Origin: Candidatus Methylomirabilota bacterium
GTDB taxonomy: Bacteria; Methylomirabilota; Methylomirabilia; Rokubacteriales; CSP1-6
Reading direction: 5' to 3'
Assembly (NCBI GenBank): GCA_035315345.1
Contig: DATFYA010000174.1
Span: 1 to 57,171 of the forward strand
Length of the DNA stretch: 57,171 nucleotides
The position numbers were made by a program, and so were the translations under genes. Below, piece by piece: positions 23,695 through 30,566 of the stretch. Numbering within the stretch: the first letter of the stretch is position 1; every line of letters starts with the position of its first letter. The notes under the pieces were generated by a model that was not told the DNA's origin, searched no databases, and saw only the letters and a program-made list of their open reading frames with translations.

Positions 23695-24843
23695 TCAGCG
23701 GAGATTGTAGAGCTTGACCACGTTGTCGTAGGTGATCTTGCGCTGCACGCGCTCGGGCAGGTTGCCGAGGTTCTTCTCGAGGTGCCGCCGCGAGTCCGGC
23801 CACACGCAGTCGGGGTGCGGGTAGTCCGCGCCCCAGATGATGTTGTCCTCGCCGATGAGCGGGATGATCGGCTCCAGGTACTGATCCTGTTGATAGGTCA
23901 CGTAACCCTGGCGCCGGAAGTAGTCGCTGGGCTTCATCGAGAAGCCGAGACCGCGGGCGCGGTCCTCGTACTCGGTGTCGAAGCGGTCGAACACGTAGGG
24001 CAGCCACGTCACGCCCGACTCGCCGAGCACGAACTTGAAGTCGGGGTACTTCTCACAGGCCCCGGAGGTGATCAGCGAGACCAGCACCTCCATGGTGTCC
24101 AGCTGGAAGAGCGAGGAGCGCACCAGGCGCCACTGCAGCATGTACTGCTGCTCCATCGCGGGCGAGTCGGGGGCGCGCAGGGCCTTGAAGCCGGTCGAGT
24201 GGAACGCGATCGGGAAGTGGCACTCGGCGGCGGCCTCCCAGAGCGGATACCACTCGTGCTGGTAGAGCGGGATGCTCATGGACTTGAAGCCGAGATCGCC
24301 GCCCCGCAACCCCATCTTGGCGCAGCGCCGCACCTCGGCCGCGGCCACCTGCGGGTCGTTGCTGGGCACGATGGCGAGCGGGAAGATGCGGTTGGGATCC
24401 GACTTCCTGGCGAAGTCGGCGGCCCAGTCGTTGTAGATCGCGTTGGCCCACGCGCGGCGGTCGCCGCTGGCGATCATGTCGTTGATCATCAGACAGCCGT
24501 AGACCACCTCGGCGTCGAGGCCGTCGCGATCGAGATCGGCCAGCCGCAGCTCGGGAGTGGTGGGCCGGGGCCGGGCGCCGGCCCGGTGGTCCCACTCGAA
24601 GCCGCAGGCGGCCATCTCGTCGATGCGGGCGAAGGAGCCCGGCGTGCGCTTGAGGAAGCCGGGCCCGACGCCGTTCCACATGCCCTTGTCCTGCGCCTCC
24701 ACGAACCAGTGGCAGCCGTCCTCCAGCTCCTCGACCCGCGGCACCAGCAGCTTCCACTTCGACGGCGCCTGCGACGACCAGAGGTCGGGGGGACAGTAGG
24801 TGAGGTCGATGTGGTTGTCGCCGGAGATCAGCCGCTCGAGCAT
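23695..24843 (-). CDS. Amidohydrolase, ACMSD-like metal-dependent hydrolase/decarboxylase
   Basis: A 382-residue TIM-barrel protein of Amidohydro_2 (PF04909). The expected pieces are ISGDNHIDLTYCPPDLW (here DNH rather than the usual DxHxH), PIAFHSTGF near residue 220, GESGVTWLPYVFDRFD, and the C-terminal WGADYPHPDCVWPDSR. The family includes 2-amino-3-carboxymuconate-semialdehyde decarboxylase and other ring-derived acid decarboxylases. ATG 24843 is preceded by GGAG in AAGGAGAGTGTC. It is first in the aldolase/molybdenum-hydroxylase group, consistent with breakdown of an aromatic or heterocyclic acid. Confidence 0.88.
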   Translation of the reverse strand: MLERLISGDNHIDLTYCPPDLWSSQAPSKWKLLVPRVEELEDGCHWFVEAQDKGMWNGVGPGFLKRTPGSFARIDEMAACGFEWDHRAGARPRPTTPELRLADLDRDGLDAEVVYGCLMINDMIASGDRRAWANAIYNDWAADFARKSDPNRIFPLAIVPSNDPQVAAAEVRRCAKMGLRGGDLGFKSMSIPLYQHEWYPLWEAAAECHFPIAFHSTGFKALRAPDSPAMEQQYMLQWRLVRSSLFQLDTMEVLVSLITSGACEKYPDFKFVLGESGVTWLPYVFDRFDTEYEDRARGLGFSMKPSDYFRRQGYVTYQQDQYLEPIIPLIGEDNIIWGADYPHPDCVWPDSRRHLEKNLGNLPERVQRKITYDNVVKLYNLR

Positions 24844-24886
24844 GACACTCTCCTTGGCAGATGGGAGCTGCCTGGACGCCGTGATC

Positions 24887-25012
24887 CTACTCCTGAATCC
24901 CGCGCGAGAGCAAGGCGAACAGGGTCCTGTCGCGCCGGTTGCGCACGAGATCGAGCGGGCTCTTGCCGTCCCGGCTCCGGAGGGTCGGATTCGCTCCGTG
25001 GCGAAGCAGTTC
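24887..25012 (-). pseudogene. Ankyrin-repeat C-terminal remnant
   Basis: Forty-two codons, in frame directly after the stop of the 49-residue gene, read ELLRHGANPTLRSRDGKSPL and DLVRNRRDRTLFALL before a TAG. This is a recognisable last ankyrin repeat (LL-HGANP, DGKSPLDL) without start codon or earlier repeats. I interpret it as the tail of a lost ankyrin-repeat gene. Confidence 0.6.
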
Positions 25013-25162
25013 TCACCCGCGCTTGAAGAACTGCACCGCGCGCTCGTGCTTCAAGGCCGCCGCGCGGGTCTTGAAGGTGCCGAGGTTGCGACGGTGTCCG
25101 GTGCGCGGGTCCTTCTTCCGGGAGTAGAGACGGTACCGGCCGGAGGGCAGCTTTCTGATCAC
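25013..25162 (-). CDS. Small basic conserved protein, 49 residues
   Basis: GTG 25162 follows AAGGAG at proper spacing. The product begins MIRKLPSGRYRLYSRKKDPR, continues TGHRRNLGTFKTRAAALKHE and ends RAVQFFKRG. The pattern (short beta strands, GTF turn, then a helix with KHERAVQFFKR) resembles the three-stranded DNA-binding fold of AP2/integrase N-terminal domains. It also matches my recollection of small stand-alone proteins in several environmental bacteria. Eighteen of its residues are Lys, Arg or His. No integrase is attached. It is well supported as a gene; the DNA-binding role is an inference. Confidence 0.72.
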   Translation of the reverse strand: MIRKLPSGRYRLYSRKKDPRTGHRRNLGTFKTRAAALKHERAVQFFKRG

Positions 25163-25186
25163 GGGGCGACTCCTTCGAGCGGGTGG

Positions 25187-26425
25187 TCAGGGGGCGCGGT
25201 GCAAGTTACCGTTCTTCATGATCATCCGGATCGCGCTGGGGTCCTGCAGGATGGCGATGTCGGCGAGGGGGTCGCCGTCGACCAGGAGCAGGTCGGCGAG
25301 CGCGCCCGGCCGCACCACGCCCAGCTCCCCCGGCAGGCCCATGATCTCGCCGCCCTGCCGGGTGGCCGCCACGAGCGTCTCCATCGGCGAGAAGCCGAGG
25401 ACCTTGACGAACAGCCAGAGATCGCGGGCGTACGTGCCGTGCGGGCTGAACGGGAATCCGTAGTCGCCGCCGGGCAGGACGCGGATGCCGCGTGCGCGCA
25501 TCCGGGCGATGCTCTCCACCGACGCGGCCAGCTCCCGCTCGAACTCCCGCGCGCGCGCCGGCGTCACGCCCCACTGGCCGCTGGCCTGGCTGAGCGTGTA
25601 GGTGATGCCGAGCGCCGGGGCTACGAAGACGCGGCCGCGCGCGGCTTCCAGGGCGTCCAGCGCGGCCTCGTCGCAGTAGTTCGCGTGGTAGATGATCTCG
25701 ACGCCGTGCCGGACCGCCATCCGCACGGCGTCGCCGCTGCGGCAGTGGGCGCAGACCCGGAGCCCGCGGGACCGGGCCACCTCCATCGCCGCCTCGACTT
25801 CGGCTGCCGTCATCGGGGTCAGCTCCGACGACCACGCGGAGGTGCCCAGATCGCCGGAGAGGTTGAGCTTGAGCAGGTCCACGCCCTCGCGCGCGAGCAG
25901 GCGGCACGCCCGGCGCATGGCGTCGGGCCCGTCCACGATCCAGCAGAACGTGGGTGTCTCGTGGTGCGGCAGGTGGAGCAGGTTGGTGTCGCCGAGGCCG
26001 CCGGTGACCGTGATCTCGGGGCCGTTGGCGAGCAGCCGCGGGCCGGGAATGCGGCCGGCCTCGATCTCGCGCTTGACCACCACGTCCAGGCGCGGCTTGG
26101 CCGCGGCGGCGGAGAGCGCGCTGGTGTAGCCGGCGTCGAGCATCGTGCGCGCGTTGCGGACGGTGGCGAGCACGTGCTCCTCCACGGGCAGGCGCGTGAG
26201 ATCGTGGCTGCTCACGTCGGCGAAGCTCAGATGGGCGTGAGGCTCCACGAGGCCGGGCATGAGGGTCGCCCCCCGTCCGTCGATGGCCGGCTCTCCCGGT
26301 CGCGCGGCCAGCGGTGTCGGCGAGACCTCCGCGATCCGGTCGCCCTCGATGCGCACCGAGCCCGCGAAGGGTTCGCGGCCCGTCCCGTCCAGGATCCGCA
26401 CGCCGGTGATCAGTCGGCTCGTCAT
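25187..26425 (-). CDS. Metal-dependent amidohydrolase, imidazolonepropionase/prolidase-like
   Basis: A 412-residue amidohydrolase of the PF01979 group, cleaving amide or ring bonds with one or two metal ions. Metal-binding motifs include PGLVEPHAHLS near residue 58, the lysine region LLKLNLSGDLG, HCRSG and YHANYCDEAAL for the middle histidines, and LPGGDYGFPFSPHG for the late aspartate. ATG 26425 opens MTSRLITGVRILDGTG, the usual beta-sandwich start. No signal peptide is visible, unlike many secreted members. It lies downstream of no other gene on its strand and 24 bases before the 49-residue gene. Confidence 0.9.
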   Translation of the reverse strand: MTSRLITGVRILDGTGREPFAGSVRIEGDRIAEVSPTPLAARPGEPAIDGRGATLMPGLVEPHAHLSFADVSSHDLTRLPVEEHVLATVRNARTMLDAGYTSALSAAAAKPRLDVVVKREIEAGRIPGPRLLANGPEITVTGGLGDTNLLHLPHHETPTFCWIVDGPDAMRRACRLLAREGVDLLKLNLSGDLGTSAWSSELTPMTAAEVEAAMEVARSRGLRVCAHCRSGDAVRMAVRHGVEIIYHANYCDEAALDALEAARGRVFVAPALGITYTLSQASGQWGVTPARAREFERELAASVESIARMRARGIRVLPGGDYGFPFSPHGTYARDLWLFVKVLGFSPMETLVAATRQGGEIMGLPGELGVVRPGALADLLLVDGDPLADIAILQDPSAIRMIMKNGNLHRAP

Positions 26426-26476
26426 GATCGCGGATTCTAGCACCGCCTCGGCGCGCTCGCGGCCGCGGGATCGCGA

Positions 26477-26491
26477 TGGCACCCGACTTGC
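26477..26491 (+). promoter_or_regulatory. Sigma-54-like promoter for the 57-residue CxxC protein
   Basis: TGGCACCCGACTTGC matches TGGCAC-N5-TTGC with GG-N10-GC spacing. Predicted start is near 26503, giving a 20-base leader that contains AAGGAGGG before ATG 26523. Motif, leader and start codon all fall in the expected order, which makes this the strongest of the three sigma-54 candidates in the window. Confidence 0.5.
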
Positions 26492-26522
26492 TCTATTCCC
26501 ACGGTCAAGGAGGGCCGACCCG

Positions 26523-26696
26523 ATGGCCAGCTACATGATGACCTGCACGCACTGCGGTTACGAAGTCATGTTCCGCACCGAGCCCGACGCGAAAACCGAA
26601 GGGGTGCGGCACCTCCGCGCGTTTCCGACCCACGGCGTCAAGGTGACGCCGAGCGAGGACGCGCTGATCCGGGAAGCAGAAAGACTTACACGGTAA
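26523..26696 (+). CDS. 57-residue CxxC (zinc-ribbon-like) protein
   Basis: The product starts MASYMMTCTHCGYEVMFRTE, with Cys8 and Cys11 forming one CxxC knuckle, and ends LIREAERLTR in a predicted helix. One CxxC pair could bind zinc alone as a dimer, or with His29 and His37. A strong AAGGAGGG site precedes ATG 26523, and a sigma-54-like element precedes that. It is convergent with the Bpa/PafE-like gene, separated by a hairpin. I do not recognise a named family. The short length, good ribosome-binding site and promoter support a real gene, perhaps stress- or nitrogen-responsive. Confidence 0.65.
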   Translation: MASYMMTCTHCGYEVMFRTEPDAKTEGVRHLRAFPTHGVKVTPSEDALIREAERLTR

Positions 26697-26789
26697 TTGC
26701 CGCCATCTCTCCCTGGCCCGGAGAGACCAGGACGGGCGTGTAAGAGGACGGCCGGTGAGTAAGCGGTAGCGGATCCCGGCTCCGGGTCG

Positions 26790-26821
26790 AGCGGGCGCTC
26801 GTGGCGACACGGGCGCCCGTT
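26790..26821. terminator. GC-rich hairpin between convergent genes
   Basis: The arms GGGCGCTCGTG (26793-26803) and CACGGGCGCCC (26808-26818) pair over 11 bases with one G-U, closed by a GCGA tetraloop of the GNRA type. Up to three further pairs extend the stem. It lies between the stops at 26696 (plus) and 26858 (minus). The T-run is poor, so it may be a weak or bidirectional terminator. Confidence 0.5.
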
Positions 26822-26857
26822 CTGCGTCGGCCCGTCGGATCTGCTGACCCGCTGGAT

Positions 26858-27358
26858 CTAGAGATACTGACCGGGATCGCGCGGGACGATATCGCCGCCC
26901 GGCCCGGGGGGCAGGCCGCGATGGCGCCGCATCTCCTCGATCTCGGCGCGGGCCTGCATGTGCTGGGTCCAGAGCGCGGCCTGGATGCCCTGGAACAGTC
27001 CCTCGAGCCAGCCCACCAGCTGCGCCTGGGCGAGCCGGATCTCCGATTCGCTCGGGCTGTCGCCCAGCGGGAGCACCAGCGTCTCCAGCTCGTCCTGCAG
27101 CTCCTTCGACACGCCTTCCTTCAGCGCGGCCACCGCGCGCCCGTAGATGTCGCGCAGACGCTTGCGCCCGGCCTCGTCGGGGGTGGACTGCCGGACGTCC
27201 TGCAGCAGCTCGCGGATCATGGCGGCGATGCGGATCAGCTTGGCCGGCTGCTCGACCGCCGGCCCCTGGGCCGGCGGCAGCATCATCGGCAGCTGCTGCG
27301 GCTCCGGCTCCGGCGCGGGCGTCGGCTCCGGCTCGTGATCGGACGAGCGGATCGGCAT
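26858..27358 (-). CDS. Bacterial proteasome activator Bpa/PafE homologue (DUF2587)
   Basis: A 166-residue protein resembling mycobacterial Bpa/PafE, an ATP-independent ring that opens the 20S proteasome gate. After a proline- and glutamate-rich leader (1-34) come VEQPAKLIRIAAMIRELLQD and the helix IRLAQAQLVGWLEGLFQGIQ (107-126), very close to the family core. The C-terminus is GQYL (163-166), the docking motif that inserts into the proteasome alpha ring. ATG 27358 sits one base after the rhodanese stop. No prcA/prcB, mpa or pup lies in the window. The GQYL tail makes me confident of the family. Confidence 0.9.
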   Translation of the reverse strand: MPIRSSDHEPEPTPAPEPEPQQLPMMLPPAQGPAVEQPAKLIRIAAMIRELLQDVRQSTPDEAGRKRLRDIYGRAVAALKEGVSKELQDELETLVLPLGDSPSESEIRLAQAQLVGWLEGLFQGIQAALWTQHMQARAEIEEMRRHRGLPPGPGGDIVPRDPGQYL

Positions 27359-27359
27359 G

Positions 27360-27767
27360 CTACGCCTTCCGGGTGGGCCGCTCGGCCACCGGCAAGCCCT
27401 TCTTCTTCCACTCGGTGAAGCCGCCTTCCATCTCCACCACGTTCTCGAGGCCCATCTGCTGGGCCACATCGGCGGCCAGGGCGGAGCGCCACGCCCCGTT
27501 GCAGTAGAAGACGAATTGCTTGTCGCCCGCGAAGATGTCCTTGTGATAGGGGCTGTCGGGGTCGATCCAGAACTCGAGCATCCCGCGCGGGCAGTGGAAG
27601 GCACCCGGCACCATGCCCTCCCGCTCCAGCTCGCGGACGTCCCGCAGGTCGACGAAGACCACCTCGTCGCGGCCGAGCCGCCCCTTGGCCTCCTCCGGAG
27701 TGATCGACGTGATGCGGGACTTCGCCTCGTCCACCATCTGCTTGTATCCCTTGCGCGACGCCTTCAT
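27360..27767 (-). CDS. Rhodanese-like domain protein
   Basis: A 135-residue single-domain rhodanese (sulfurtransferase fold). It shows EEAKGRLGRDEVVFVDLRDV, the persulfide-carrying Cys89 in QFVFYCNGAWRSALAADVAQ, and the closing GGFTEWKKKGLPV. The active loop CNGAWRS has the six-residue size expected for sulfur rather than phosphate substrates. It starts 17 bases after livF stops and is followed at once by the Bpa/PafE-like gene, so it probably belongs to the liv transcript. Its acceptor is unknown. Confidence 0.9.
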   Translation of the reverse strand: MKASRKGYKQMVDEAKSRITSITPEEAKGRLGRDEVVFVDLRDVRELEREGMVPGAFHCPRGMLEFWIDPDSPYHKDIFAGDKQFVFYCNGAWRSALAADVAQQMGLENVVEMEGGFTEWKKKGLPVAERPTRKA

Positions 27768-27784
27768 GGGTGCCGTCTCCTCGA

Positions 27785-28480
27785 TCAGACTTCCAGGTTT
27801 TCCTTCCGCACCGCCTCGTTGGCGGCCAGGGCCGCGGGCGTGCCTCCGAACACGATACGCCCGTGACCCATCACGTACACGCGGTGCGAGATCGTGAGCG
27901 CGATGGTGAGCTTCTGCTCGACCAGGAGGATGGACACGCCCCGACGGGCGATCTCGTCGAGGAAGCGGCCCACCTGGGCCACCAGCATCGGGGCCAATCC
28001 CTCGGTGGGCTCGTCGATGATGGCCAGCTCGGGATCGCCCATGAGGGTGCGCCCCATCGCCAGCATCTGCTGCTCACCCCCCGACAGCACGCCGGCCAGG
28101 TTGGACTGCCGCTCCCGGAGGTGGGGGAACAGCGCGAACATGTCGTCGAACGACCAGCGGCCGAATCGTCCCGCGCGCTTGAGGCCCAGCTCGAGGTTTT
28201 GCCGAACGGTGAGGGTGGGGAAGACCTGGCGGTCCTCCGGCACGTAGCCGATCCCGGCGTGCGCGATCTGATCGGGGCGCAGCCCGGCCAGGCTCTTGCC
28301 CTTCCACAGCACCTCGCCGACCGGCTCGACCAGCCCCATGATCGCCTTGCAGGTGGTGGAGCGGCCGACGCCGTTGCGGCCGAGCAGGCTCACGATCTCG
28401 CCCGCGCGCACCTCCAGGTTCACGCCCTGGAGGATGTGGCTCTTGCCGTAGTACGCGTGGAGATCGCGAACCGCCAGCAT
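27785..28480 (-). CDS. livF: Branched-chain amino-acid-type ABC transporter ATPase LivF
   Basis: A 231-residue ABC ATPase energising the LIV-type importer with LivG. Visible are LRDLHAYY-like aromatic A-loop residues (ADLHAYYGKSHILQGVN region), Walker A LLGRNGVGRSTT (33-43), the signature VLSGGEQQMLAMGR, and Walker B LAIIDEPTEGLAP. The Walker A lysine is replaced by Arg40 (codon CGC). ATG 28480 shares its A with the livG stop (TGATG). It is the last transporter gene before the rhodanese and Bpa/PafE homologue. The K-to-R change is odd, but the rest of the domain is intact. Confidence 0.93.
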   Translation of the reverse strand: MLAVRDLHAYYGKSHILQGVNLEVRAGEIVSLLGRNGVGRSTTCKAIMGLVEPVGEVLWKGKSLAGLRPDQIAHAGIGYVPEDRQVFPTLTVRQNLELGLKRAGRFGRWSFDDMFALFPHLRERQSNLAGVLSGGEQQMLAMGRTLMGDPELAIIDEPTEGLAPMLVAQVGRFLDEIARRGVSILLVEQKLTIALTISHRVYVMGHGRIVFGGTPAALAANEAVRKENLEV

Positions 28481-29238
28481 CAAGCGATCTCCGCGGGCGC
28501 GCCCAGATACGCGTCCTGCACCGCGCGGCTGGCCCGGATCTCGGCGGGCGGGCCGGAGGCGATGACCTGTCCGTAGACCAGCACCGTGACCACGTCGGCG
28601 AGGTCGAACACCACGCTCATGTCGTGCTCGACCATGACGAGCGTCTTGCCCGCGGTGACCCGGCGGATCAGGGCGACCGCGTGGTCGGCCTCGCTCCGGC
28701 TCATGCCCGCGGTGGGCTCGTCGAGCAGGATGGTGTCGGCGCCGCCCGCGATGGTGATGCCGATCTCGAGCGCGCGCTGCTCGGCGTAGGAGAGGAGCCC
28801 GGCCGGCACGTCGCGCCGCGATTCGAGGTTCACGTCGGCGAGCAGGCGGGCCGCGTGCTCGTTCAGCGCGCGCTCGCCGCCCAGCAGGTGCCAGAACGAG
28901 TAGCGGTAGCCGCGCGACCACAGGAGCCCGCAGCGGATGTTCTCGAAGACGGTCATGCGCGCGAAGATCGACGTCACCTGGAAGCTGCGGGAGAGGCCGA
29001 GCCGGTTGATCCGGTGCGGCTCGAGTGAGTCGATGCGCCGCCCGCTCAGCTCGATCGTGCCCGAGGACACCGGGAACCGCCCGCTGATCAGGTTGAACAG
29101 CGTGGTCTTGCCCGCCCCATTGGGGCCGATGATGGCGTGGCGCGTGCCGCGCGCCACGTCGAGGCTCACCCCCATGATGACCGCGGTCGGGCCGAAGCTC
29201 TTGTGCACGTCGGTGAGCCGCAGCGCGGGCGCGGTCAC
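28480..29238 (-). CDS. livG: Branched-chain amino-acid-type ABC transporter ATPase LivG
   Basis: A 252-residue ABC ATPase, partner of LivF. Walker A is canonical (IIGPNGAGKTTLFN), Walker B is TILLDEPTAGMS, and the H-loop is MVEHDMSVVF. The signature reads LLSYAEQRALEIG, with Ala where LSGGQ-type motifs have the second Gly. The GTG start at 29238 overlaps the livM stop by four bases (GTGA), indicating coupled translation. Product placement is the inner face of the cytoplasmic membrane. The substrate class is inferred from the whole operon and may be other amino acids, amides or aromatic acids rather than leucine. Confidence 0.93.
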   Translation of the reverse strand: MTAPALRLTDVHKSFGPTAVIMGVSLDVARGTRHAIIGPNGAGKTTLFNLISGRFPVSSGTIELSGRRIDSLEPHRINRLGLSRSFQVTSIFARMTVFENIRCGLLWSRGYRYSFWHLLGGERALNEHAARLLADVNLESRRDVPAGLLSYAEQRALEIGITIAGGADTILLDEPTAGMSRSEADHAVALIRRVTAGKTLVMVEHDMSVVFDLADVVTVLVYGQVIASGPPAEIRASRAVQDAYLGAPAEIA

Positions 29239-30566
29239 GGCCGGCTCTCCCCGGCCTTGATCTCCTCGGTGACCGCGGTCCAGGCGCGGCCGAAGCTCCG
29301 CGCCGCGTGCCGCAGCCACCAGCCGCCGCCCGCGAGCAGGACCAGGACGGTCAGCCACGGGCCCCAGTGGCGCGGATCGACGGTGACGCCGGCCAGGGCG
29401 AGGGTCTTGCCCTGCGCGGCGCCGATGGTGAGGAACGAGCACAGCTCCACCGCCAGCACGAAGCCGACCGCGACCAGCAGGCCCGGGCCGATGAGGCGCA
29501 GGTACGGCCCGGCGAGCCGGCCGAGCCGCCCGGCGCGCGCGATCGGCTGGTGCATGAGCACGAGGCCGGCGATGCCGCCCGGCGCGAAGGTGACCATCAG
29601 GATGAAGAGCACGCCCGCGTAGACCAGCCACGAGTTGGAGAGCAGGCTCACCCAGCTCTGGAGCAGCACGATCAGCACCGCGCCGATCACCGGCCCCCCG
29701 AAGGCGCCGACGCCGCCGATGTAGGTCATGAGCAGCGCGTTGGCGGACATGGCCCCGCCCACCGTGTCGTACGTCACGATCTCGTAGGTCAGCGTGTACA
29801 GCGCCCCCGCGATGCCCGCGAAGAAGCCGGAGAGGGAGAACTGGACGAAGCGCACCATGCGCGGGTCGTAGCCCACGAACTGGGCGCGCTCGAAGTTGTC
29901 CCGGCACGCATTGGCCATGCGCCCGACCGGGGTGCGCGTGAGCAGGAGCATCAGGGCCACCGCGATCGCGGTCCACGCCACGATCAGGTAGTAGACCTGG
30001 ATCGGGGCGGCATAGGCGAGACCGAAGAGGCTGTGGCCGATCATGCGGTTGGTGCTGACGCCGCCCTCGCCCCCGAAGAAGGTCTGGAACATGAGCGCGC
30101 ACGCGGTGACCAGCTCGCCGATGCCGAGCGTGATCATGGCGAACGCGGTGGCGCGCTGCTTGGTCGCGAAGTAGCCCAGCCCGATGGCGAAGGCGAGCCC
30201 GCCGAGCCCGCCGACCAGCGGGGTGATCTCCAGCGGCAGCCAGAGCGGGCCGCTCCGGGCCGCGGTGAGGGTGTGGGCGGTGACGTAGCCGCCGAGGCCG
30301 AGAAAGACCGCGTGGCCGAACGAGAGGAGCCCGGCCTGGCCCATCTGCATGTTGTAGCTGAGCGCGAAGATGATCATGATGCCCATCTGGCTGAGCATCG
30401 CGACCATGAACCCGGAGTGGCGTCCCGCCGCCCAGTTGTAGAAGAGCCACGGCACCAGCACCGCCACCGCGAGGGTGAGCAGCCACGGCCACTGCCGGGC
30501 CAGCCGCCCGGCCGGCCGCTCCGCGGCGATCGGACGGGCCGCGGGGTGGGCGAGCGGCTCGCTCAT
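29235..30566 (-). CDS. livM: Branched-chain amino-acid-type ABC transporter permease LivM
   Basis: A 443-residue permease. The conserved core runs from MVAMLSQMGIMIIFALSYNM through GQAGLLSFGHAVFLGLGGYV to GAFGGPVIGAVLIVLLQSWV, with about nine hydrophobic spans. It is longer than usual (about 320-360 residues) because of a C-terminal section from residue 350 with two further hydrophobic segments (LLVAVGFVLAVELCSFLTIG and WLTVLVLLAGGGWW) and a basic tail. ATG 30566 overlaps the livH stop as ATGA. It forms the membrane channel with LivH. Confidence 0.92.
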   Translation of the reverse strand: MSEPLAHPAARPIAAERPAGRLARQWPWLLTLAVAVLVPWLFYNWAAGRHSGFMVAMLSQMGIMIIFALSYNMQMGQAGLLSFGHAVFLGLGGYVTAHTLTAARSGPLWLPLEITPLVGGLGGLAFAIGLGYFATKQRATAFAMITLGIGELVTACALMFQTFFGGEGGVSTNRMIGHSLFGLAYAAPIQVYYLIVAWTAIAVALMLLLTRTPVGRMANACRDNFERAQFVGYDPRMVRFVQFSLSGFFAGIAGALYTLTYEIVTYDTVGGAMSANALLMTYIGGVGAFGGPVIGAVLIVLLQSWVSLLSNSWLVYAGVLFILMVTFAPGGIAGLVLMHQPIARAGRLGRLAGPYLRLIGPGLLVAVGFVLAVELCSFLTIGAAQGKTLALAGVTVDPRHWGPWLTVLVLLAGGGWWLRHAARSFGRAWTAVTEEIKAGESRP

